The translations under genes and the position numbers were made by a program. A model generated the notes under the pieces. The model was not told the DNA's origin, did no database searches, and saw only the letters and a list, made by a program, of their open reading frames with translations. A DNA stretch of 64,000 nt from JASEGV01 sp037443545 (GTDB lineage: Bacteria; Bacteroidota; Ignavibacteria; UBA10030; BY39): positions 1-64,000 of the forward strand of contig JBBIOD010000006.1 of assembly GCA_037443545.1 (NCBI GenBank). The letters run 5' to 3'. The stretch's first letter is position 1. Each line of letters starts with the position of its first letter. This document shows positions 51,952 through 62,901 of the stretch, piece by piece.

Positions 51952-54900
51952 TTATTGTATTGCAATTCTTATATCCAACCCACCCTCGTTTGTGGTGTTC
52001 CCAGGGATCAAAGAACCCCCCTCATCGGGTGCTATTTTAGTATAACGGTAAAATACTGAGGCGGTTATTCGAGAACTGAGGACGTATCTTAATCTCGGTT
52101 CAAACATTGTTCTCGTTGTTCCTTCCAGAGGAGTTCCGTCGGGGTTAGTTTCTAATTGGTTTACTTCGTATGTCGTGCGGGAATTATGCGACATCGAATA
52201 ACTCATACTCAAATCTATATCGTTACTCAGTGAAAGTCCGAATAACGGAAACTCGAAACCACGGCGGTTGTAATTCATCGAGAATGATAATTCCTGAGTC
52301 AAAGTGCTGGCTATATTCCGGGCAGCTATATTCAAATCGTATGAAGAAGTTGTGTTATACCGTAGAGTAGTCGTAACATTTCCTTTTAGCAATTCTTTCA
52401 TCGTTGCATTCAAGCCGATGAGGGGTGCGAAACCATATCCAATTCGTTCAGCTTCGGTTCGAATACCTCCTGCGGGATTTCCACGCCATTGTTTTGCAAA
52501 GTTCGATGTGTACACGTGGTCGAAAGACAGGCGGTCGATATAATCGCCGATACCTAAAGTTTTTTCTAAACCATCCCAACGGAATGAATAGTTTGCGCGT
52601 GGTACGAGAGGACCCAAAACTTTCTGTAATAATGGAAGGGCTTCCATCCCTTCTTCGAACGATTCTGCAAGTTTAACATCGTCCGATGCTTTATCGGTGA
52701 TATCAATTCTGCGGGCGTTATATTTTTTGCCGACTTCTTCTAAATTACTCTTCAGCATCTTAAAGAGAAGAACAGGGGGCAAAGTAAAGAATGAGCGGTC
52801 AACATTTCCGGAAATTGCCATCGAGCTGACTGAAGGAACGCCATCAGCATCGGTTGACAGAGTTGTAGATTTGTTGAAAGCCCACGATAAATTCCAGGTT
52901 AAATCCAAAGAAGCCCCTTCCCACAAGGGTCGGCTTGTCCGCAACGATATTCTGTTCGTGTGTGTAAACTGATCTGTTAACTGTGCATTTGGTGCGCGCA
53001 GTCCTTTTATGGCATTGAATTTAATAAACGGGAAACCAGTAGTACGTTCAATTTCAAGTCTTCCGCTCGGGTCGGCAACGATGCCTAATTGATATAAACG
53101 TGAGGGTCCGTATTCTGGATTCGGATCCTGGAATGGAGGGATCCCCCAGAAGTTCATAAAACCTGTGCTGCCACGAACACCGGAGTTAGTCGAACGGTTT
53201 GTTTGTGTGAAAGTTATATTTATCGTTTCGTAATCCAACAAAGGGTACTTAATAAAAATTTTAGAAAGATTTTTGAGCTGCGATAATATTTTATTGGGTC
53301 CTGTGGGTTGATCCGTTGGCTTTTCAACAGCAGTTGTATCCTTTACAGCAGTAGAATCATCAATTTGTTCACGTTGTCGAATTCTCGGAGGAGGTAATTT
53401 TGCCTGAGGTGTTCCTGGCGCATCTATGAAAGCAAACCAAGGGTCGGTCAAAGCTTTTAATTTAAAATTAGATGAAAAAGTAATATTGTTATCCCAACCG
53501 GAACTTTTTCCGGCATCACCTGGTAGGAAATTAGTTTGCCATCCGTAGTTTACACTATAGCCCAAAGTAAAATCTAAATATTTATTGATATCTAATAAGT
53601 TGGGTAGTTTGGGTTTGGTATTGATGCTAAATCTTTGTCCATATCGTGCATCTCTCCCGAAATCAATAATTTTATTCGTTCGAAAAATATCCCTAAGTAT
53701 TTCAGAAAAGCGGCGTTGGTTACCGGCTGAATCGGTTTCTAAATGCAAAAGGACACTTTCGATATTAAGCGAGTAATCGCCCGATAAACTTGAAAGCCCG
53801 CCTTCAGTCAGTTTCCATCCAAAAGCCAGCGAACGGCTCGCGTTGAAATTACGGGTAACAGGACGTTGAACAGTTTGAACTCTTGCTATTTCGTACGATT
53901 GTCCCCTTTGAACACTGAACCCGGTATTAAAACTTACGATCGGAATATAGAATACTTTATAATCTTTAAAATCATCTAACAACCAAACGCCCGCAAATAA
54001 TTTTATAAATGGCGAGAAATAGAAATTCGGCGGTATAGCCACTGCATAATTACCGCCACCGTTCCAAGCCCAGCTTATCCGTTCAGCGATTGTTGGATTG
54101 CGTTCCATCGATTTTGTGTAATTAAACCTCCAAGCTAATTTGTTGAAAGTTTCGTTGATATACCAAGCCGAAGATGGAATAACGATTCGTAAATTTGGAA
54201 TTGTATAAGAATCTGATATCCGCAAAGTTTGGGCTTCGTTCAAGATCGAGTTTTTTGCTGAGTCAGCTCGCTCGGAACTATGTCCTTCGTTAAGCATAGT
54301 TTGCCTAACACGGTCGGCAGCTTCATCGACACGTATATCGGTATTAGGGAAGTACTGTGGGTTTACAACATTTTCGGTATGCGAATAGCTGAATGGTAGG
54401 GAAGTTCCCTGCCAGCTTGATGGTAGGAACCGTTCGAGCGCAAAATTTGCACTTGCTGCCCAGTTCACTGAGCTAGTTCTTGAACCGAACCGCTGATCCA
54501 ATCCGTGGAAGTATGGATCCATTTTCGAGTAATTGAATGAAGCATTTCCGAAGTCGGCTATTTTAATTTGAGTATCGAAGCGGTAAGCCCAACCCGGTGT
54601 ATCATCTACATCTGAAACACGCAGCTCGTTAAACCAGATATCACCGGAGACGATTGATTTTCCTTTATCAACTGGATTTTCGACTCCGACCCAGATGTAT
54701 CTGATATTTGTTAAAGCAGGGGTCCCACGGACAACATAGTAAGATCCGGGAGGACCACCGGGAACTGGTACTGGTGTTGAACGTCCACGTACCGAGTCTC
54801 TTCCTTCTTTGATAGATGTTAAATCAGAAAATTTAATTATAACTTCGTTATTGATCGGATCCCAACCTTGATGAAGAGGGGCGCGGTACTCATAATAATT

Positions 54901-57900
54901 TAACGAGTCGAAACCAAAACGAAGATAAACATCGGCATCATAGTCATCAAGTCCCCTGAAATTAAAAGTTCTACCACCGTGAACGAACATTTTCATCGTC
55001 CGGTAGTTGAAAACGTCCAACGGTTTGTAGGCATAATATTTAAAAGCTTCGCGCGATTGACCATCGACTAAACCTCGAATCTGTAAAGTGAGTGATTGTT
55101 CGTTCCCGAATATTTCTTGATCGGGTTGAGTCCTATCACGTTCACGGATAACGCCAGGGGGTCTTTCATACTCAGGATTATCTTCGATGTTTACAACAGA
55201 AACTCTGAGGACAGTATCAGTTCTGTTCACCTCTTGCCATTGATTTCCGGTTAAGCTAATATCTGCAATTCTGATACGGACCGGTTCATCAAACCCTGAA
55301 ATCCACATCCTGACGAATTGAACGTTTTGTAAAATGTCGGTTGGACTCTCGGCACCTGAAGCAATTTTACGTGTGAAATTGATCAGTGGAATTCTTATTT
55401 GATACCAACCGGAAGAGCCACCGCCGACAATATATTCGTTCTGTCTTTCAAATCCAAGCGAGTCGGTATAAACAGTATCGAGCGGAACTTCATACTCTAA
55501 ATAACTATCAATAAGGTCAATAGAGCCGTTAGTGTTCAAATCTTCATTATCAGGAAATCTACCTTCAGGGCTTGAGGCACTCCGTTCTGTACCGTTGATG
55601 CGGCTAAAGTCTTTGCCACCTGTTGAAAAAGCCCAATTATCACCACTTGGGTCGGATGATAGTTCGGGATACTTATTTACTAACGCCGCGTATACAATTC
55701 TTTCTTCGGCATCTGTGAGCATATCTAAACCAGTATCTTCACCCTCGTTGAGAACGCCATTGGGATTAACGGTTTTTACTAAATCTTCGCTGTTCAACTT
55801 TTTATTTGGGATTACATCTTCACTAACTTTACCGATGTTTAAATATAACCTTCCTCGTAGTAAATTCGCAGCCGCGTGGCTGGGCATATTTTCAGCTTTA
55901 ATCCAAAGTTCTATATAATTAATATTTTGTTCAATTATATTCGATCCAGTACCGCCTAAAAATTTCATTACGCCGGCCCAATTTTTATTTGGTTCAGAAA
56001 GCAATGTCGATTCGATATCTAATGAATAGTTAAATGGTCCCCGTTCTTTTGGGAAGTAATCTAAATTAAGTACTGTAACTTGCTCCTGACCTTGCCGCAC
56101 ACTTTTTTTGGGCCAAATATCGTTAATGAATACGTCGCTTGGCAATCGGTTGTACCACCAGAGTTTTCCTTTCGAATATGTTTTTAATGAATCTTGAATA
56201 TTCCCTAGTAGGGTGTAAGCTGGAGGACTCGAGAGTCTCCATGTTGAATACCCAACTCCGAGAGGAATTGTTCTGCGCGCCCCCTCAAAGTCGTCTATGA
56301 ATGCAATACCCGAACCTTTATCGCTCGCAATCGAACTCTTCTTCGTATTAGGATCGGGTAGCATATAAGCAGCTTCGCCCGAAATTTTAATGCTCGACAT
56401 CTCCTTAGTTTTAATGAAAGGCAAAGCATCGATTGCCGTAGTTAAAAATCCGAGGTTTAACGAAGTTGTGGCATCAACGCCGAATATTGAATTGTTAGTA
56501 GGTTCTTCGTTCAAACGGACTTTGTCGCTCAGGGTTTCCTGATTCAAATTCATCCATGTGAAACCTAACTTTGTATTAGGGAGCGGGTCCATTTCGCCGC
56601 GCAAACCTATTAATGTTTTTGAAGCAAGTTGGAAGAGGTCGTTTTGTTCGTATTTAATTTGAAGATTTGCATTCGGGACTAACGCGCGCGCACTCCGGAT
56701 GATAACTTCGCCAATCATATAATCGACAGTATAATCAACATTCGGTGAAAGGGGAGAACCATCTAGCAAAACCTGGACACTTCCTTCGACTATGTTGAAA
56801 CCAAGACTATACTTACTTTGCCCACCGGTAGATGATTTTCCTTTAAGCACATATCTATTTCCTCTGCTCTGTTTGGCTATGTAAGTGAGTGTATCGTAGA
56901 TTTCGGGGAAGGTTAAAGAATCGATAACCGCATCGGATTCGTTTTTTGAGATTAAAAATTCACGTATTGATTTTCGGAATGGTTCAAGCGATGGGAAAAT
57001 TATTTCCGCACGTGGTTGATCGACAGTACGGTTATTAAAATCGATAAAGCCATCGGGCTGCTGAGAATTATTTTCACCTAATCTGTCGAGTTTCAATATT
57101 TGGAGTAAAGGTGTACCGTATAGCTCATCTAAATCGGCTTGCCCGCCTGATTCCCGATATATTTTCAGCTCGAATCCTTCTTTTTTCAGATTCGATCCAC
57201 CTAAAGAGTAAATATTTTTCAGCATTAAGTCCCAAGCAGGTTTGAAACTTGGGATTAAATTTTTTGGTCGGATTAGTTTTAAAATCATCGGTCTGTTCGA
57301 GGTATCTGAACCGGCAAATTCTCCGAAAATCATATCGTCGTCAAGCGAGCCGGTTGCACCTTGAGTTCTAAATGCAACCGCCAAAGCTTGGTCGTTTTGT
57401 AAACTTGTGGCGATAGAAATATAACCCGCCACCGGATTGTATTTGTATTCATTAGGTTGAAGTTTAATCCAGGTTCCGCGTTCAATTTTTCCAGATACAC
57501 TACTTAAGTTTCTAGTGGAATCAGGATATGTCTGATTCGGACTAATCGGCGGTAGGTCGATTAGCGCCACAGCTTCTTTCTGACCCGTTTGAAATATGCT
57601 GCCTTGCTTGGTTTTCCAAATTTCGATTTCCACAATTTGATATTGCAGCATCGTAAATGGCAATTGATTATCGAGTGAAGCGAAGAGTGTCTCGAAAATA
57701 TTTCGGTAAACTGTATCGAAGAAATAATGGTTTGTGGAATAATCAAAAGCCCGAATCTCAAACGTTTTTTCCTGAGCGCCTCCTGAAGCAGTCAACTCTT
57801 TTGTCTGTCCTTTTTTCTGCGATACTACTGTTTGCAACGATAGGGGACCTAACTGGAATCTCCCTTTGATTCCGAATAGCGCCTGGCTGCTACCGATGTA

Positions 57901-58917
57901 GGAGCCGCCGGTTTGTAACGAAACATTTCCAGCTTCAATGCTTTGGATTATCTCATCTTCATAGCCGGTATATTTCAACTTCAATTGATTTTCATATTCA
58001 AATGTACGTTGAGTATTCCAATCGGCAAGTATGTTTAGTTTATCGCCGATCGTGCCGTTCACATTTATTTGAACTTCTTGATTGAAGTTCGGTTCGTTAC
58101 GAACTTGATCGCGTTCTGACAGTGAAGTTTGGTCCGATTTCTGGCTTCGGAACCCAGCTTTGATGTCGACAGCGCCGCTGATTCTTAGATTGATTATTGG
58201 CGGTCCGAATATACTAAGGAATCCCACCGCAGGCATAGGAATTTCGATATTTGTTATAGAACCAAAAAATTCACTCAATCCTAAATCTTTCTGTTCCGAA
58301 ACATAAACTTGTGCTAAAGCTGCCCACGATTTATACCGGTCAAATTCTAATCGTTTGTGTATATAATCTTCTAATGTAAATCGTATCGGAATTTTTACAT
58401 CTTTATCGTAAATCTTTTCGGTTACATCTACGAAATATCCGGTGCTGTCCAGAGTAACATTAAGCTGATATGCAGTGCTGCGGTTTTCTAAATATAGTGG
58501 ATGTGGACTTTTTACAAACGGGTTGGCGTAAATTAATTCGTTCCGTTGGTGTAAAAAGTGTTCAACTCGTGAGGTGGAATCAATAAAAATATAAGCTGTT
58601 GAATCGACCCATTCGGTTGCGTGAGAAGAATCTTTAGTAATTTCTCCGCGAATTATAGTGTTGATGTTTGGTTCTTGGGGCAGAAATTCTCTGTCGTCTT
58701 CCTCGTCGATATTTTCCTCGGGTTCGTCTTCGATCGTCTCGGTTGTATCAGAGATAACATTAGGAAAGGAAAAATTTCCAGATGACGATTTTGCCGATTG
58801 GGAAAACGCCAGAAAGGAGAGCCCTAAACCGATTATTGCAAATAAAATTGCAATTATATTTGATTTATTGGAGAAAAATTCCTTCCAATTTTGAAAGATC
58901 GTATGTAAATTATTCAC
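51952..58917 (-). CDS. sprA: T9SS outer-membrane translocon protein SprA
   Basis: A 2321-residue protein, the expected length for SprA/Sov, the giant 36-stranded outer-membrane barrel through which T9SS cargo passes. After an N-terminal membrane segment (IIAILFAIIGLGLSFLAFS, about residues 20-40) come SprA N-terminal modules (VFGIKGRFQLGPLSLQTVVSQKKG near 330, GNVSLQTGGSYIGSSQALFG) and a very long run of barrel strands, with the C-terminal part ending in DIRIAIQ. It is the first gene of the operon that includes porX. Other T9SS core genes (gldKLMN, porV) are not in this window. Confidence 0.93.
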   Translation of the reverse strand: MNNLHTIFQNWKEFFSNKSNIIAILFAIIGLGLSFLAFSQSAKSSSGNFSFPNVISDTTETIEDEPEENIDEEDDREFLPQEPNINTIIRGEITKDSSHATEWVDSTAYIFIDSTSRVEHFLHQRNELIYANPFVKSPHPLYLENRSTAYQLNVTLDSTGYFVDVTEKIYDKDVKIPIRFTLEDYIHKRLEFDRYKSWAALAQVYVSEQKDLGLSEFFGSITNIEIPMPAVGFLSIFGPPIINLRISGAVDIKAGFRSQKSDQTSLSERDQVRNEPNFNQEVQINVNGTIGDKLNILADWNTQRTFEYENQLKLKYTGYEDEIIQSIEAGNVSLQTGGSYIGSSQALFGIKGRFQLGPLSLQTVVSQKKGQTKELTASGGAQEKTFEIRAFDYSTNHYFFDTVYRNIFETLFASLDNQLPFTMLQYQIVEIEIWKTKQGSIFQTGQKEAVALIDLPPISPNQTYPDSTRNLSSVSGKIERGTWIKLQPNEYKYNPVAGYISIATSLQNDQALAVAFRTQGATGSLDDDMIFGEFAGSDTSNRPMILKLIRPKNLIPSFKPAWDLMLKNIYSLGGSNLKKEGFELKIYRESGGQADLDELYGTPLLQILKLDRLGENNSQQPDGFIDFNNRTVDQPRAEIIFPSLEPFRKSIREFLISKNESDAVIDSLTFPEIYDTLTYIAKQSRGNRYVLKGKSSTGGQSKYSLGFNIVEGSVQVLLDGSPLSPNVDYTVDYMIGEVIIRSARALVPNANLQIKYEQNDLFQLASKTLIGLRGEMDPLPNTKLGFTWMNLNQETLSDKVRLNEEPTNNSIFGVDATTSLNLGFLTTAIDALPFIKTKEMSSIKISGEAAYMLPDPNTKKSSIASDKGSGIAFIDDFEGARRTIPLGVGYSTWRLSSPPAYTLLGNIQDSLKTYSKGKLWWYNRLPSDVFINDIWPKKSVRQGQEQVTVLNLDYFPKERGPFNYSLDIESTLLSEPNKNWAGVMKFLGGTGSNIIEQNINYIELWIKAENMPSHAAANLLRGRLYLNIGKVSEDVIPNKKLNSEDLVKTVNPNGVLNEGEDTGLDMLTDAEERIVYAALVNKYPELSSDPSGDNWAFSTGGKDFSRINGTERSASSPEGRFPDNEDLNTNGSIDLIDSYLEYEVPLDTVYTDSLGFERQNEYIVGGGSSGWYQIRIPLINFTRKIASGAESPTDILQNVQFVRMWISGFDEPVRIRIADISLTGNQWQEVNRTDTVLRVSVVNIEDNPEYERPPGVIRERDRTQPDQEIFGNEQSLTLQIRGLVDGQSREAFKYYAYKPLDVFNYRTMKMFVHGGRTFNFRGLDDYDADVYLRFGFDSLNYYEYRAPLHQGWDPINNEVIIKFSDLTSIKEGRDSVRGRSTPVPVPGGPPGSYYVVRGTPALTNIRYIWVGVENPVDKGKSIVSGDIWFNELRVSDVDDTPGWAYRFDTQIKIADFGNASFNYSKMDPYFHGLDQRFGSRTSSVNWAASANFALERFLPSSWQGTSLPFSYSHTENVVNPQYFPNTDIRVDEAADRVRQTMLNEGHSSERADSAKNSILNEAQTLRISDSYTIPNLRIVIPSSAWYINETFNKLAWRFNYTKSMERNPTIAERISWAWNGGGNYAVAIPPNFYFSPFIKLFAGVWLLDDFKDYKVFYIPIVSFNTGFSVQRGQSYEIARVQTVQRPVTRNFNASRSLAFGWKLTEGGLSSLSGDYSLNIESVLLHLETDSAGNQRRFSEILRDIFRTNKIIDFGRDARYGQRFSINTKPKLPNLLDINKYLDFTLGYSVNYGWQTNFLPGDAGKSSGWDNNITFSSNFKLKALTDPWFAFIDAPGTPQAKLPPPRIRQREQIDDSTAVKDTTAVEKPTDQPTGPNKILSQLKNLSKIFIKYPLLDYETINITFTQTNRSTNSGVRGSTGFMNFWGIPPFQDPNPEYGPSRLYQLGIVADPSGRLEIERTTGFPFIKFNAIKGLRAPNAQLTDQFTHTNRISLRTSRPLWEGASLDLTWNLSWAFNKSTTLSTDADGVPSVSSMAISGNVDRSFFTLPPVLLFKMLKSNLEEVGKKYNARRIDITDKASDDVKLAESFEEGMEALPLLQKVLGPLVPRANYSFRWDGLEKTLGIGDYIDRLSFDHVYTSNFAKQWRGNPAGGIRTEAERIGYGFAPLIGLNATMKELLKGNVTTTLRYNTTSSYDLNIAARNIASTLTQELSFSMNYNRRGFEFPLFGLSLSNDIDLSMSYSMSHNSRTTYEVNQLETNPDGTPLEGTTRTMFEPRLRYVLSSRITASVFYRYTKIAPDEGGSLIPGNTTNEGGLDIRIAIQ

Positions 58918-59068
58918 GTTGTTACCCGATACTGCTTAATAATGTATCAGAAAATTATTGAGAACTAATTAATTAGAGTTTTATAATTATTAACAAATAT
59001 CTATAACAACGACTCCATATTGTTTTTATTTCAAACAAAAGTTATAAAAAAGGTTATTAAATAGCAAG

Positions 59069-61246
59069 TTATTTAATTTGCATTTCATTTAGAAGATTAT
59101 GTGCACCCGAAAATTTATCCAGAACAAACAAAATATACCTTGAATCTACGCTGATTGTTCGGTTCATCGCATCCTCGAAATAATAATCGCCCACTACCCC
59201 TTCCCAGTTTCCATCGAAAGCACAGCCTGTGAGTTCGCCTTTCCCGTTTAGGATCGGACTTCCCGAATTACCTCCGGTGATATCAAGGTTTGAAATGAAA
59301 TTTACTGGAACGTCGCCCCATCTTTTATCGGCGTAAATTCCGAAATCCTTTTTCTCCCAAAGCTGACGCAACTTAGCTGGGACTTCAAACGGCTCGGAAC
59401 CGGTTTCTTTTTCCATTACACCTCCGAGGGTTGTAACGTAATCCAAATTAACTGCATCGCGTGGTCGTAAAGTTTTTACAGTTCCGTATGTAAAACGTAT
59501 TGTTCTATTAGCCTCGGGATATAAATTTTCACCTTTCCACTTCATATATGCTTCCATTAACTTCGTCCGCAATAAACCTATCTGAGTTTCATACTTTGCA
59601 AAGCGGTCTTTAACCACAGCGTCATCTTTATCGAGTGCGATTGCAAACTCAACGAATTCATCGTCGCGAATATCATCGTCATCTTCTTTCAATAATTTTT
59701 CAGCTTTTTCTTTTGTTCGTAAATCGGTGTTGCGATACAAATCGTCGACAAACTTCCGAATAGCGCTTTCTCTTTTATCGCCTGTTTTACCTTTTACAAT
59801 TTTTTGCACAAATTCAAAACTTTGTTCTTCGGGTAAATCGGCAGCTTTCATTAACAGAGCAGTAAACAATTCTTTGTCGACTTCAGGCACATAATTTTTA
59901 TAGACAGCATCAAAAAAAGTTTTGATGGGTGCGCGGTCGGCATCAGTACAGGGGATTATTTTACCACGAGAATCTTTGGCTGGAACAGCAGTAAAAGTCA
60001 TTAACCGTAGCGCTAACCGGTATAAATCGGTTGATTGTAAATTCATCAACATCATCCTCTTTTTATTGTATTGCAACAAGTCGTCAATCAGTTTGTCCAT
60101 GTCAGAAAGAATATTTCCATATTTATTAGTCAGTTCAGGATTTGAATTGATGAATCTCAAAAAATCAGCTTCTTCAGCTTCTTTCTTTTGTATTAGTTTG
60201 ATTCTCTTCATTCCTTCTAAAACACCTAACGAGTTTTTGTAAGTATTCTCTAAGCTGCGGACCCTGTTTGCATACTTCAACTCAATTGCCCGGTCTTTTT
60301 TACCCCATTTATTAATAATCTCGATTCTTGTTTTATACAAATCGACAGTCGTAGGTAGGGCTTGCTCAAACGCAACTTTAACATCGGCGGCAGTTCGGTA
60401 TCGGAATGTTCTTCCCGGGAATCCCATAATCATCTGATACGATCCCTCCTCAAATCCCTGATTTGAAATCGGGAAAAAATGTTTTGGTTTATAGGGGACA
60501 TTATCTTTTGAAAATTTTACAGTTTTTCCTTCAGGCGAAACATAGCCTCTTAAGAAAGAAAAATCGCCTGTATGACGGGGCCAAATCCAGTTATCAATTT
60601 CGCTGCCGTAATTGCCGATTGAGTTTGGCGGCGCATAAACTAACCGAATATCTTTGATAACTTCAAAAGTGAACAAATAATATTTCACACCGGTGTAAAC
60701 ATCGGTCGCACGGCATTCAAAATCGGAATTACCTTTTTCCCGTCTTTCAATTTCGCGGAGTTTAGCACTTATCGCTTTTTGCCTATCGGCGGCAGTCATA
60801 TCGTCTTTTACTTCTGCCAGCACCTCGTCGGTAATATCCCGCAACGATATCAGCACCTGTGCGGTCATATTGTCTATCTGAATTTCCTCTTCAAGTTTAT
60901 TTGCCAAAAATCCGTGTTTAAGGCGATCCTCCATTACCGAACTTACCGAAACAATTGCTCCGTAAGCCACGTGATGGTTGGTAAGAATTAAGCCATTAGG
61001 CGAAACAAACGATCCAGTCCCACCACCTATTGAAACAACGGCATCTTTTAAACTTGTCCCGTTTGGATTGTAGATTTGTTCAGGGGTTAATTCAAGTCCA
61101 GTTTTCTTCATCTCATTGAGTGGAAGATTGTTGATAGCATCTAACATCCACATTCCCTCGTCGCGAACCGCATAAGCAGTTGTGTTTAGGAATAATGCGA
61201 AAATTAAACCGAATAAATAGATTTTTGATTTCATTGTAGTATTCAT
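59069..61246 (-). CDS. S46-family dipeptidyl-peptidase (DPP7-like)
   Basis: A 725-residue secreted serine peptidase with a signal peptide ending AYAVRDEGMWM (codons 20-34; a second ATG at codon 5 is possible). Catalytic elements are the His in LTNHHVAYG (residue 91-92), the Asp of EIDNWIWPRHTGD, and the Ser in TGGNSGSP near residue 647. Eighteen residues after the Ser the sequence is FDGN; Gly at this place is reported for DPP7-type enzymes, while DPP11 has Arg, suggesting a preference for hydrophobic or uncharged P1 residues. It removes dipeptides from oligopeptides in the periplasm. It is the gene before sprA on the same strand. Confidence 0.9.
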   Translation of the reverse strand: MNTTMKSKIYLFGLIFALFLNTTAYAVRDEGMWMLDAINNLPLNEMKKTGLELTPEQIYNPNGTSLKDAVVSIGGGTGSFVSPNGLILTNHHVAYGAIVSVSSVMEDRLKHGFLANKLEEEIQIDNMTAQVLISLRDITDEVLAEVKDDMTAADRQKAISAKLREIERREKGNSDFECRATDVYTGVKYYLFTFEVIKDIRLVYAPPNSIGNYGSEIDNWIWPRHTGDFSFLRGYVSPEGKTVKFSKDNVPYKPKHFFPISNQGFEEGSYQMIMGFPGRTFRYRTAADVKVAFEQALPTTVDLYKTRIEIINKWGKKDRAIELKYANRVRSLENTYKNSLGVLEGMKRIKLIQKKEAEEADFLRFINSNPELTNKYGNILSDMDKLIDDLLQYNKKRMMLMNLQSTDLYRLALRLMTFTAVPAKDSRGKIIPCTDADRAPIKTFFDAVYKNYVPEVDKELFTALLMKAADLPEEQSFEFVQKIVKGKTGDKRESAIRKFVDDLYRNTDLRTKEKAEKLLKEDDDDIRDDEFVEFAIALDKDDAVVKDRFAKYETQIGLLRTKLMEAYMKWKGENLYPEANRTIRFTYGTVKTLRPRDAVNLDYVTTLGGVMEKETGSEPFEVPAKLRQLWEKKDFGIYADKRWGDVPVNFISNLDITGGNSGSPILNGKGELTGCAFDGNWEGVVGDYYFEDAMNRTISVDSRYILFVLDKFSGAHNLLNEMQIK

Positions 61247-61310
61247 TTGTTAAATCGTAAAATAGTGTAGATAAAGATGCGAAAATTTGATGAGAGATGC
61301 AAAAAAAAGC

Positions 61311-61339
61311 TTGACATTTAACAGCCCTTGTCTTAAATT
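61311..61339 (+). promoter_or_regulatory. Weak candidate promoter before the fibronectin-type T9SS cargo
   Basis: TTGACA (61311-61316) and TAAATT (61334-61339) are 17 bases apart. The predicted start, near 61346, would fall on the ribosome-binding GAGG just ahead of the gene, leaving almost no leader, so the call is doubtful. Confidence 0.25.
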
Positions 61340-61355
61340 AGTCTGAGGATTGGGT

Positions 61356-62810
61356 ATGAGACTTTTAATAAAAATACAACAGTTTATTACTGCTATTTTT
61401 ATGATCATTGTTTCACCTCAATTCGTTTATCTTGAGAATACAATTCTATTAAATTATCTTCAGCCGCCTCCAACACCCACTTTAATTTCACCACAGCATA
61501 ATGCTGATAAGATTTCACCTAGGGTTAAATTTGTGTGGAACTCTTCAACCGGCGCTGAATTTTACAGAATTAAAATTTGGGAAGGTTCGTGTTATCGTTC
61601 AGATTTAATATTCGATGATTCTACTTTAACCGACACAACATTCCAAATAGGAACATTAAAATTTAATAAAGAATACAGATGGTGTGTTAGTGCACGAAAC
61701 GATTCCGGTTCAAGTTCGTTTTCCCTCATCAGGAGATTCACTACACATCTTAACGACGCTCCTAAAATTGTGGTTCCTATAACTGTGCGCAACAATACAG
61801 ATGATAAAATAACTATGCACTTTGGTGTTGCTGTTGGGGCTACTTATTGCATCGACGAAGAATTTGGTGAATACGAATTACCACCTATTCCTTTCGGGTT
61901 TGATTTTCTGTTTGTCGACCATCGGAGAGGTGCTGGCAGTTGTTTAGGGTCTGTTGGGGTGTGGCTTCATTTACAAGGTTGGGAAAAATATGTTAAAAGA
62001 GATACATTTAGAGTAGCGTTTCAACCAGGCGGTGGTGGACTACCCTTAAAATTTTCTTGGCAAAATAATTTGAATGAATTTTATGACTCATTAGAAATTA
62101 GAGGTCTATATCCAACAACAGTAATTAATATGCTAACGGATTCATCGTTGATAATAGATGATGATTATATAAATACATTTCGGATTATCGGAATTCCTAA
62201 ACCTTACCGGATACCTGATCCCCCGGTTTTGGTATCCCCGATAGATGTTTCTGATATTTTCGGCTCTCCAAACTTCGAATGGAAACAAACCTTGCGTGCC
62301 CATAAATATTGGCTGCAGGTATCAACTGACTCGCATTTTACAACTACGATAATAAATGATTCTACGATAAAAACAAATACTTATCAACTTACTGAAGGTT
62401 TAGAACCTTTTGTTTGGCATTACTGGCGAGTAGGTGCTATAAATAGCGAGGGTTTCAGCGGTTTTTCTGATAAATGGAGTTTTATTCTTTCGCCCTGTCC
62501 AGTTGATGATGACGGTGAAACAATCAAACAATATTATCTTTCACAAAATTATCCGAATCCGTTTAATTCACAATCTGTGGTGAGTTATGAAATCCCGGAA
62601 TTCTCCTACGTGAAATTAAATATTTATGACTTATTAGGAAGAGAACGGGTCTGTCTAATTAATGCATATCAACAAGCAGGGAGATATCAGATAAAAGTAC
62701 ATTCGGAAAACCTTTCGAGTGGGGTTTACTTTTATCGTTTAGAAACAGCAAGTATTAATAATCCTTCAAACAAATTCACTAAAACTCGGAAATTGCTTAT
62801 TTTGAAATAA
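61356..62810 (+). CDS. T9SS-exported protein with two fibronectin type III-like domains
   Basis: A 484-residue secreted protein; the ATG at 61356 has GAGG (61345-61348) at seven bases and is preferred to the TTG six bases earlier. The N-terminal hydrophobic segment (IQQFITAIFMIIVSP) is followed by a fibronectin type III-like domain (about 40-130), a middle region of unknown type, and a second such domain (about 295-385). The C-terminus is a T9SS sorting domain (SQNYPNPFNSQSVVSYEIP...RKLLILK). Likely a surface-attached or released protein; no catalytic motif seen. Confidence 0.8.
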   Translation: MRLLIKIQQFITAIFMIIVSPQFVYLENTILLNYLQPPPTPTLISPQHNADKISPRVKFVWNSSTGAEFYRIKIWEGSCYRSDLIFDDSTLTDTTFQIGTLKFNKEYRWCVSARNDSGSSSFSLIRRFTTHLNDAPKIVVPITVRNNTDDKITMHFGVAVGATYCIDEEFGEYELPPIPFGFDFLFVDHRRGAGSCLGSVGVWLHLQGWEKYVKRDTFRVAFQPGGGGLPLKFSWQNNLNEFYDSLEIRGLYPTTVINMLTDSSLIIDDDYINTFRIIGIPKPYRIPDPPVLVSPIDVSDIFGSPNFEWKQTLRAHKYWLQVSTDSHFTTTIINDSTIKTNTYQLTEGLEPFVWHYWRVGAINSEGFSGFSDKWSFILSPCPVDDDGETIKQYYLSQNYPNPFNSQSVVSYEIPEFSYVKLNIYDLLGRERVCLINAYQQAGRYQIKVHSENLSSGVYFYRLETASINNPSNKFTKTRKLLILK

Positions 62811-62901
62811 GGTCCGAAAATTTACAAACTCAATACATTGTATCTCACCCCTTTTTTTTGTATTTTTTCAACGAATTTCTTAAACAATTAAACGGCTGAC
62901 T

